Part shown: positions 33,801 to 45,800 of the stretch, one piece after another | Layout: each line of letters begins with the position of its first letter | How positions within the stretch are numbered: position 1 is the first letter of the stretch | Assembly: GCA_026874595.1 (NCBI GenBank) | Contig: CM049322.1 | Location: forward strand, 51,609,386-51,673,385 | Reading direction: 5' to 3' | Length of the DNA: 64,000 nt | Source: Sipunculus nudus | Taxonomy: Eukaryota > Annelida > Sipuncula > Golfingiida > Sipunculidae | Made by a program: the position numbers and the translations under genes | The notes under the pieces: model-generated | Seen by the model: the letters and a program-made list of their open reading frames with translations, nothing else | Told to the model about the DNA's origin: nothing | Databases searched by the model: none

Positions 33801-36800
33801 GTTCACTTTTTTTTCTGCAGACTGTGGTACGAGCAGATCCACACATAGGTCTTCTTCACAGAGCAACAGAAAAACTCATCGAGTACAAGACATACCTACA
33901 GGTAGACTAAAATACTATATAACAGAACTTAGCAGAGCCCCATGTTTAAGAACTGTATCTGACAATAATTTATGAATTTTAAGGTATTTCTTTTACTTGG
34001 TTTACAGAATTTGTTGGACCACTCTGGGAATTCAGTAACAGTACTAACACAGTCTTGAACCATAATTTTTTGTCTGAACAAAAGTGTTCTCCAAAGGACC
34101 CATGAAACTAATATTGACTAAAATTGTGGGCAGATCCCTCAGTGGATCCCTTAATTTTACTGATGCCATGGCAGATTCACCAATATAAACAAGAAAACAA
34201 AGTTTGTACATGCAGTGATTTTGCTCTAGAGACAAGCTAGATGACAACATATGTCCTCATCCTACATACAAACAACTATCAATCTTCACCCTTAAAGTTC
34301 ATGATGTTACTTGTTATATTATACACCCCTCATATGAAGGGAGTGTTATGGTATACCCACCATCCATCTGTTCACTTTTAGTGTCACCATGTTAACTTAC
34401 TCTGATGGATTATAACAAAATTGACCATAGCTAACTCAACAGATTATCTTGCCTGAGTTTGATTATTGGCAACATCCACACATATTTTATAAGTTCACGA
34501 GTCACTTGGCTACTTTATGGTGTCACCAAATGAAGGGTATGAAAGAATATGAAGGATTTTTATAAAACTCAGAAGAAATTTATCCAGTAAATTATCTCCC
34601 CTAAGTGCGTTTTCCAGCAAAATCCATGCAAATTTAATGAGGTCAGAGGTCACTGGACTTTGGAGACACCTTGGTGACTCAAAAAAATCCTTTGATTTTC
34701 ATGAATTTCATCATACATATTTATCAATAGAGTTTCTCACCTGAATTACCTTCTCATCAAAATTCATGCATAATTAATGAGGTCCGAGGTCACCAGATAC
34801 ACATCGGGCATATTATGCATGTTTGCTGTGCTGTTGTTGTCATATATTACTTTATTTTACAGTAATGTATAGATGAATTTATATTTCATCTATTTTTATA
34901 TTTTATTGTGTTCCTGACAAATATTTTTGTGGACAATCTTTTCTTATCAGTATTCTGGTTATATTGTTATTTAATTACTGTTAATGGTGTTACTTTCAAA
35001 GTAATCATATTCATAATCATATTACATATATGAAGTTGTCACTCCATGTCAGGTGTTTAATAGTGTATAACCACACCAAGAAGGAACCTGTAAAGTTTAT
35101 AATATGAGTAACCTTATTTGATTGGTGTAAGCATCAAGATTATGTAATGGCAACCTTATTTTATCAACCAATCAGAAGCGAGACATCAAGATCAACATTC
35201 GGAGATGCCTTGTTAGGATAGAAGTCTGTTACTTACCACCAATGTCTTTTCTCTCCAGGCCCTGCCATACTTTGATCGTCTGGACTATGTCTCCATGATG
35301 GCCAACGAGCAGGCTTACTCTCTGGCTGTGGAGAAGCTGTTGAATATTGACATCCCTGAGAGGGCCAAGTGGATCAGAAGTAAGTATCCATGAAACAGTT
35401 GTTTAATAAAGAAAGATTCTCTAATTGCATAAAAATAAGTTGTACCCATCACGTGCCTGTTTTTCATCTTATTTCGTTCATATCCTGTAGGAAACCATAT
35501 ATCTGAAATATTAGTGAAGACAGATCAACCTGAACGCTATTTTCATATCCTGGTGTGGCAACAGGATAAGTGTCTGCAGGATAATAAGTCGTCATTTTCA
35601 ACAGCAATTATTTTTTTTCCAAGTGCGTTTGTATGAACCATAATGCGGTTGTATGTGTAAACAACTGAAAACTTGCTTTCAGCACACAGACATACCACAC
35701 CCATGCATTATTTGGCTAGTTCAGCATCTGGTGCCCAAAGAGACTGAGCAAAGGGCTTATTTCTTAGATCTTGGGCATTTCGTGTACAGCCCTGTATGTT
35801 AGTAAATCTTTACCCAGCTAGATTTATCTTCTTTAACTGGCCACTCATGTTATTGCCTGGATGCAGAGCCCCTGTCAGACGTGATGCAACACGTCATTCA
35901 AGGCTCATATCAATGCCCTTGGGTAATAGGGCTTTTATATACTCAGTGGGCTCATATCAGATGGGTTTTCAGTGTACTCAATGAGGCAAAGCCCTCTATG
36001 AAATCTACAAGCATCACAATTAATGTTATGTCACTATGCACACAGTTATCATCACCCACAGAATGAAATCAACCAGCATCAGCTGCATTGCAGGCATTTG
36101 ACATCACTATGCTCCATAATCCACTGAATGAGAATAAAGCTGAAAACAAGGATCCTGCATTTATTTAGATGCCACTTCATGTGGGCTTTCGAAATGTTTT
36201 ACTGGAGTGTTTTAACTTACCTGTTATTGATCATTTGCAAGGATAATGTAATAACTTGGTTTTACTAAAGGAATAAAACTTGTAGCTGAAACATGATGGT
36301 AACTGAGATTCAGTGTACTGTGTATATTCTGTTTGCAGCCTTGTTTGGTGAAATCACTCGCATCCTGAACCACATCATGGGGATCGGCACACATGCCCTG
36401 GATGTCGGAGCCATGACACCATTCTTCTGGCTGTTTGAAGAGAGAGAAAAGGTAGTTTAAAACCGATAGCCCTGTGTATAAGACCCAAGTGCCCAGTGTA
36501 TAAAATTGATGTATAAAAACCAAGCGCCCAGTGTATAAAACCAGTGCATAAAAAGCAAGTGCTCAGTGTATAAAAACCAAACACCCTGTGTGAAAAACCA
36601 GTGTATAAAAACCAAGTGCCCGGTATATAAAACTTATGTATAAAAAACAAGTGCCAAGTGTATAAAACTGATGTATAAAAAACAAGTGCCAAGTGTGTAA
36701 AAAAGCAGTGCCCAGTGTATAAAAACCAAGGGCCCATTGTGTAAAACTGATGTATAAAAACCAAGCACCCAGTGTATATAACCAGTGTATAAAAACCAAG

Positions 36801-39800
36801 CGCCCAGTATATAAAACTTATGTATAAAAAACAAGTGCCAAGTGTATAAAACTGATGTATAAAAAACAAGTGCCAAGTGTGTAAAAAAGCAGTGCCCAGT
36901 GTATAAAAACCAAGCGCCCAGTGTATAAAACTGATGTATAAAAACCTAATGCCCAGTGTATTAAAACCAAGTCACTGTGGCTAAAGGGTTTCTGATTTTT
37001 TAGTCACATCATATTTACTTTAGCCACACATTTAAGGACAATTTTTGTCCAACTGGATTGGCTTGAGAATGAAAACTAGTGTGGTTAATATGCTTGGTTA
37101 TCAACAAATACTGTAAAGTTATATAATCTATCATACAATGTTCAGCATTCTGTAAAAGAAATTCGTTTCTGCATTTTAGCCAAGTAACCAAGAGCCCATT
37201 ATTTCAAGAAAAATAAACAAAAAATAGACCAACTTAGATTGTATTACTGTTTTAACAAAGTGCAAATAAAAAAAATAAAAGAAAACCATATGGTCAAAAC
37301 GGTTTTAAGAAATAAGATTTAAAAATGAAAATGAATGTTTGTAAAACAGATTATATTTTAAGCATTTCACTGTACATATAAAACAGTTAACCTTTCTCTG
37401 TTCCCTTTTCATTTGTTATAACAAAATCTACTTTGTTAAAAAAAAACTTTAAACATGTGGCCTTTTCATGTAAATGATGTTAAAAAATTATAATTTACTT
37501 ATCTAGTTAGTGTGTATGTGTGGATTACAATTTTAATCTTAAAATTAACGAGCACCATTTTTTTGTTTAATATTAAATTATTTAAATATCTTAAGCTGAA
37601 TCTTTAAAACTTATGCATTCTTTTCTGACACGTTTAAAATTCAGGGCTTGTCAGGAGACTTATTATGTTATACCCACAGTGTGTATGTCCGTCTGTTCAC
37701 TTATTGTTGCCACAATTAATTACCAGGCTTTGATGAATTTTCATGAAACTACACAACTACTTACCAATAGATTATCTCACCAGAGTTTGATAAAATCCAT
37801 GCATATATAAGGTCAGAGGTCATTAGGCTACTTTTAGGTGTTTCTGCAATACCTTACCAGAAATATGATGGATTTTGACAAACTGTACAGAAATATTAAT
37901 CAGTATAAAATCTCGTATAAGTTTGAATTCTAAATGTCAGCAGAATCTATGCATGTTTAATGAGGTCAGAGGTAACTTTGATGGCGCCATGATGACTTAC
38001 CAAAAATCTGATGGAATTTCACAAAACTCATTATGAATATTAACCAGTACAGTTTCTCACCTGAATTACATTCTCAGCAAAATTTTGCATATTTAAAGAG
38101 GTGAGAGGTCACAAGGTATGCAACAGGTGTATTATGCACCATTTGTGGTGCTCTTGGTACTCGTGGGTGGCTAGTCAAGAGTGTGTTTTGTTCGTGTTTC
38201 AGCTAATGGAGTATTATGAGCGAGTGTCTGGGGCCAGGATGCACGCAGCCTACGTCAGACCAGGTGGTGTCGCCCTGGTGAGTTCACTTTAATGATATAT
38301 ATTTTCTTAATTCCATATGTCTTTATTACCTGCCAGTGAGGTTATGTTTTAACCCATGTGTGTTGGCAAAAAACACACAATTCCAGACGTGGATCACAGG
38401 TGACTCCGTTTAATAATGGTGTAGATTCAGACATTGGAGCAGATTTGCCTTTTCTATCTATCCTCTTGGATTGCCATCCCATCTCATCCCGCTCTGCCTT
38501 AGCTGTGACAATCTGGCTCAGAAGCACTGATACTTGGGCTGGTAAACCTGCTTGAGGTGTGATATAAGCAATATCTAGGAGTGCATCAAAGTGATCCCCT
38601 ATCATGTTGCATTCAAATTGTGGATAACAGCCCATAATCTTAACGTATGCTACAATTGATGAATTTACTCAAGAAAATAAATCTGAACTCCCAACCCAAA
38701 CGGAAACTTCATCTCTATGGAAACTAGTCATTTCTAGTAACCCATGCAAGCCATGCCTTTATTCATGCGGTCAAAAATTCAACAAATGGAGGGGTTTACC
38801 AATATGCTGATTTAAAATGGAACTTTTCTCACTCATGTTTGGTGTTTTTAGAAAGTATACTAAAAAAGTTAATGATTAGTTTTCTTTATGTCGATTGGCT
38901 GTGAGGCATTGTCAGAAATGACGAAAATATATACATCATCACAGAGCCTTATAGTGTGTGCCTTGCTGAAAGATCTAACGGCACTCTGCCTGCCAGAAAG
39001 CTGGTTGTTTACTCTCTAATGTCAGAGGGCAGGATTGGCGCTATCCCTGCCTGTACTGTCCTTTTCTCATTGCTCTTTAGCATACCTTTGTCTCTTGCCT
39101 TCTGGTGCTCCTGTAATGTTGCTATTGTTGTCTTTTTTCACCATGTGCCTTAGCCAACACCTTCCTCTAAATTTGGTGTACACTGTTACTTGATACATTT
39201 TGGTCCTTTTATGAAGATATTCATTCATTATCTCTATCGGAAGGATTTTATCCTTTTTAAACAATTCTTGAAAAGCATTTAGTTTGTACATATCTGCTTC
39301 TATCATTCTGAGATGTTTGACAATGTGAACAATACATTACTCATGAATATTCTTACCTTTGTATCTGTTGTATATTTGGTTAATTTCCCCATTTTATTTA
39401 GAGCCAGCTATTCAATTACCTTTTTTGTAGAATTTATGGGATTTCTGAATTACCGTAAAATCTGTGAAATTTCGTACAGAAAAAAATAATAAAATTTGTG
39501 GAAGTCCGAAATTTAACAGTCCATTTCAGCAGTTTTTAAAATTATGGTCTTGACAAGTTAAGATGCATCGTCGGCAGTGGGCAATAATAGGAGCCTCAAG
39601 TATTCACTCGCCGAATTTGCATTCATCCGTGTGAACCATGAAGTTTCATGAATAAAAACATTATTTTCTATACTTGTGTTGTTTATTTTATATTAAATCA
39701 GTTTGGAAAAGGAATCTGAAAAGCATAATTGAAGGATTTAATCCTGTCATGAACTCGACACCCGTACTTGCTTGCGTGACATCCGGGGCTTTGCCCGGAG

Positions 39801-42800
39801 AGAACGTTTTTCACTGGGCTTACGCATGGAAATCCCCACTATTGGTGCACAAAAAACTAGAGGTCTTTAGATCACTTGAAGAGTTAATCGGTCCTGATTA
39901 TCCAATATCAAATATCCAACCTCCGTTAAACTTCATAAACGTCTGCAAGCGCTTTGATGTACCGTTTGATCTCGTATGACTTGTTTGTTGGGTGATATGG
40001 AGCCCGGGTACTCAAAACTGAGTCATTCTGGTGTAACATTCAAGATATTTATTTTAAATGTTTTAATGGTAATTGGCATTAATTTTCAAACTGATTAACA
40101 TTGGCATTACCAAAACGCCGAGCTTGCTTGAAAGAGACCAATTTGGACCTGGCTTACACACGGAAATCCCCCTTTACAGGGCACGTAATGCTAGTGGTCT
40201 TGAGATCATTTACGGAGATAATCCTGATTATCCAATTTCCAACCTCCGTCAAACTAATGGACGTCTGTCAGTTATTCACGGCGTGTCACTCACATCCTGG
40301 ACAATTAAGCAACTCACAGTCGATATATTTTAAGTTTTTTATTGTCGCTGAAACAAAAATCTTAGTTTTCGGTCAAATTACATTCTATATGATGTAGATA
40401 TAATTCATATTAATTATCAACTGCATGGCAATCACATCGATCGGACCGGTAGGCTTGTTTAAAACCAGATAACAGATTGAGGTTACGTCAGTGCTACATT
40501 CACGGCAGTCCTGCTAACGTCAAATGTGGCGTAGCAGACCATTGGCAGTTCGAAATTTAACAAGTCATTTCAATAATTATGGTTACTGAAGAAAGACCAT
40601 GTACGAAATTCATCGAGGTATGAAGTTTCACAGATTTTACGGTACTCCTCCTGCATATTAATGAATTCTAGGTAATTCCAATTCAGAAAAGTTCATATTA
40701 CACCTCTGAGATGGGCCTATGAGCTTGTTTGTATACAAGCAATAAGTAAACACAGCAGTGTTCACAATCAGAAAAAACCTTAAAAGGTGGGTTAGCATAT
40801 GTGCAGAAGTTAAAAGGGGAGTAGATGTCATGGATATAAATAAAATGGACAACCTGTGTGTGATAGGGATGGTTGTTTTCAGGCTAAATTTTTAAAAGGT
40901 TCAACAGATTATTTTGATTTTATGCACATTAGATAACAGAATAGGCCCCTTAAGTTCATATAAAACGTTAAACAATAAACTTGACTTTAATACAGGACAT
41001 GCCTCTTGGTCTGATGGACGACATTTACACGTGGGCCGAGCAGTACGGGCAGAAGATTGATGAAGTGGATGACTTGCTTAGTAACAACCGTATCTGGAAG
41101 GAGAGGACCATCGACATCGGCGTCATATCATCAGAGGACGCCATGCAGTACGGGTTCAGGTCAGGAAATTACCATTACTTTGTAGTCTGTGTATCTATAT
41201 ATATATATATGTGCTGTTAATCCAAAAACACTTATTGCAAAAACTGTTTTTTCCCCAAATTGAAATTTCCAAACCATAATCATCATGTTGTTATTTTGTA
41301 TACAGTTCCGTGCCATGTATTTCACTATAAATATTTACCAATGAAATTTCTCACCTGAATCAAACTCTTAGCAAAATCCATACCTGTTTAATGAGGTTAG
41401 AGGTCACAAGACATGCAAGGGGCTTATTATACTCTTGTTTTTCAGTTTGAACATTAAGTTTGCTTAAATCAACTCCATGTTCAGTTTGCATGAGTGTCTT
41501 ACTTAAAATGAAATTTATAAAAAAAAAAAGCAACTAGGGGAAAAAATTTTCCTATTTGTACTTCTTATTCTTACAATGAATTTGGTGCTTCTTACAATTT
41601 TTTTCATATTATATATCAAACATTACTATATTTATTATATCAAAGTCTCTTTTCTTGCAGTGGTGTGATGTTGCGAGGCTCTGGAATAGAATGGGATCTG
41701 CGTAAGCAACAGCCCTATGACGCTTACGACAAAGTGGACTTTGACATCCCCATTGGCAAACGAGGAGATTGTTATGACAGGTAGGCATTCATTGATTGAC
41801 AGTTGACTTTCTATGATTGACAGGTTATGTATGATTGACAGTTAAGTAAATTTCCTCAGCTTTCATCCTGACTTGAAGATCAGTAATCATAACATTTGTT
41901 ACTTGTATTTAACAGGTTTAAATTTGAAATATGTGTTGTATATTGGAATTGTGCAACATATAAGTTGTGCTCAATGGTAAACTGTATATCAAAGCTATTA
42001 CATTTTCAAGCATTTAGGGCATATTTTCAAAAGAGTATCAGTGTAAAGGCTTATTTATATTTGACATGATATTCTTGACATATGTTAATAAACATGTTTC
42101 ATTTTTATTTGAAATAAATAATTATATGCTCTTCTTATACAATACTTATAATTATATACCTGTGGTCTCTACTTCTGTCAGTACGTTAACTTCTAGTGTC
42201 GCTGCAATAACTTGACCAGGCTTTGATGGATTTTCACGAAACTCACTATGACTTCTTACAAATAGATTATCTCACCCAAGTTTAGTGCATATTTAATCCG
42301 TGCCTATTTAGTGAGGTCAAAGGTCAAAAAGCGTTGGCAAACACCTTATCATGTCTGATTCAGTGACGGAAGACTTGAATCTTTGGACTCAATTGAGTCC
42401 AGCCTTCAGTCCACCTTTACATATGCCTGTCATATTACCAGAGTATAATGGTATACCCTCCTTCTGTTCATTAACGTGTAGTGTTGCTGCGGCAACTTAA
42501 CAGGGCTTGATGGATTTTCATGAAACTGGCCATAACTACCTACAAACATATTATCTCACCTAAGTTCTTAAATGGGCAATATCCACGCATATTTAATAAG
42601 GTCACTGGTCACTAGGCTACTTTGTGGTGTTGCCGCAATAACATATAAAAGAATAAGAAGAATTTTGATAAAACTCATCAGAAAAGTTAATCAATGAGAT
42701 GTTTTGCATAAGTTAGATTTCCAGCAAAATCCATGCATATTTAATGAGGTTAGAGGTCATCACACTTTGGAGGCACCTTGGTGACTTACCAAAAATCCTA

Positions 42801-45800
42801 TGGATTTTCATGAAACTCATTAAACATATTTACCAATAGAGTTTCTCATCTGATTTACCTTCTCATCAAAATTCACGCATATCAAATGAGGTCAGAGGTA
42901 ACAAGAGACAGTATGTGTGTACCATACCAATATGTGTATACAAAAGAAAATCAATATACCAAGCTTTAGCTCTGCATAAGAAGCTAAATGTAATTAAACA
43001 TTCAAGTAAAAAGATTGTGTAAACTAACAATTTTTCTTATATGGAAGTTTTAAGACTTTGACTCTGATTAAAAATGACTCAGACTTGAAGAAGGTGGACT
43101 TGGACTTGAACCTCAAGGACTCTTGACTTGGAATCTGACTAAAGTAGCTTTTACTTAGACCTTCATTAGGATATGGATGGTATGGACTAGACTCAACACT
43201 GCTCTGATGGTTTGATGTTTACTCACCAGGTACCTGATCCGTATGGAGGAGATGAGGCAGAGTTTGAGGATCATCCTGCAGTGTCTGAACAAGATGCCCG
43301 CGGGAGAGGTCAGGGTCGATGACTTCAAGGTGTCACCTCCAAAACGACGGGAGATGAAGGTAGATTTAACAGTAACAGTATTTGCTTTTTGCTGTATTTT
43401 TTCTGACTGTTACTTAACAGTGGTTATTTTTGTAGGAAGTTATTTGCATCATGGTATTTTAATTATGGTAATGGATACACTTTTACCTGTTACTTCATGT
43501 ATTTTGTGTGATCTATTTGTATCCTGCTGCTAATTAACTTTGCCAAAATGATCCACCATCCCTAGATAGAAGTATTTGTGATACTGTGGTTGCCTTTATG
43601 TTCATGAGGTTTTCGAATTTGTGATATTGGTGAAAGGGGAATTATCTTGAAATGAAACCATAATGATAAGAGGTCCCATAGTCAAAGACAAGACGAAATT
43701 TGAAATATTGATATTATGAATAATTATAGATCTTGTATGTTACAAGATAACTATTATAAATTAGATCAGATATTTCAAATTATTTGCCTTTACTGTACAA
43801 CATTTTTCGAATGATGGATGTTCCCTTGGATCTCTTTGCTAATTTAAAGTTTTTTTGCACATATAATGTGATAAAAATAATTCATATAATAATAGTCGTG
43901 TTTTTTGTAGGTCTTTTGTACTTGAGATCACAAAAATGGAACCCTCTTGAAAAGGCAAAAATTGTGAAATTTTAACCTGAAAAATATTAAGCCAACCATG
44001 ATGCCAAATATGATTTCTTAAGTTTACAAGTGTGTTAAAATGATGGAATGAATACAGGAGATGTATTAACCAGAGATGTGAGCTGAGCTTCTTCACCTGT
44101 GGGTCTCTTTGTTTTACAGGACTCTATGGAGGCGTTGATCCACCACTTCAAACTGTACAGCGAGGGTTACAATGTGCCCCCTGGTGGCACCTACACAGCC
44201 ATCGAAGCACCAAAGGTTTGTACAGCTCAGCAGAAATATCACGACATAGCTCTGTTTATAACTCACATTATAAACGTTGGTCAGAATTGTCAAAATTTGT
44301 CTTTTAACAAACAAGTCCAGTATTAAAGCTGTAAATTAAATTTATGATATTAATGTGGCCATACTACCTAAATAGCATGTTGAATTAGAACGAAAAATAG
44401 CATTTTAACTTTGAAATAATTGGTACCTGCCAATCACAGGCTTCAGCATAAACACAGTGCATGGGACTCCATGCATCGCCTGAGCCACAATACCTGTCAA
44501 TCATGAGATGCCCTGACTGACTTGGGCCCAAAAATTTATTACATGTTCCCGCTGGCTGAAACGTCATATGACTTAGGCCTGAGATCCGATACACAACTCA
44601 TGTCTTTCCTGCTGAGGCCCGCTGGACCTATCCTACAAATCTGAAATTGGTGAAAGGGGAATTATATATTGTGAATAATTATAGATCTTGTACGTTAAGA
44701 GATTGCCATTATAAATTATGTCAGGTCTTTCAAATCATATGCTACTAGTGAACATTTTCCAATTGGTGGCCCATGGACCGTAATCAATTTCTAAGACAGA
44801 GTCGAGGCATCACAAAGTGCTCATGTTCTGGTGGAGCAATAATTTATGGTCAGAGCGTATTGCATGTGACAGCTGCTGTTTTGTACTGTATGATACGTGT
44901 GGTGTATTAAATATTTTATTCTTACAGGGAGAATTTGGAGTGTATCTGGTATCTGATGGAACCAACAAACCATACAGATGTAAGATCAAGGCCCCAGGCT
45001 TTGCTCACCTGGTAAGTGACAGCACACTAGCAATTGTTAGTTAATTGTTACATAACCATGAGCAGTGTAGTTACTGATTACATCTGTGATTGTTTGTTTT
45101 CTTTCATAATTGATTATGCAATTATGCATATATGATCTCAAATGATTATGTGATGAATCGCAATGTAGTCTTATATCATATTTTGATATCCCTAAACAAG
45201 GCTTATCTTGTCTGAGATATGAGAAAGACAGAACATAAAGTAGTGAATAGCATTAAAACTTAACCTTTTGCATCGAGTGTTTGAGTGTCATTGACAACCA
45301 GGCAGGTACCTTGACCAGTCAGATGTACACGAGTCAGACTGAATTTACTCGGTCAATATTAGGTAGAAATATTTACAGAAGATTTCATGGCAATATTGAA
45401 GGTATATAAAATAATCAGTTATTAACCTATCAGTGGTGTTTCTTTATATATTAAAACATGAGATAAATCATCCTTTTGTGAATAGGGTATTAACACATTT
45501 CATTGGTAATTTTTGTATTTCCATGATTAAATATGATTTGACAACCAATTGGTTCCTACAACTAATATCTATATTTTATGACTGAAGGAGCTTACTGGTT
45601 TAAGTCAGCTGTTCACATCCCTTTTTTGAAGAATTCTTGAATTTTCTGACTTATTCTGCTTACAATTTACATATTAATGAACTCTAAGTAATTCCTATTA
45701 GGCCAAAAAAGGTATGGTTCCCAGGGACCGTCCGCGTCAATTTTACACCCCACACCCCCCCCCCCCCCCGCATAAAATTTTTTTATTTTTAAATATAGAT

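Noticed and set aside
36375-36869. 164-codon minus-strand open frame rich in FYT, LGT and WFLYT repeats
   Set aside because: It is a translation of the TATAAAA minisatellite and of antisense exon 6; low complexity.
38342-38635. 97-codon minus-strand open frame in NDUFS2 intron 7
   Set aside because: No motif recognised, no splice partners; possibly an old transposon scrap but not supportable.
39067-39306. 79-codon minus-strand open frame that looks vaguely retroelement-like
   Set aside because: No diagnostic motif such as RT or integrase residues could be seen.
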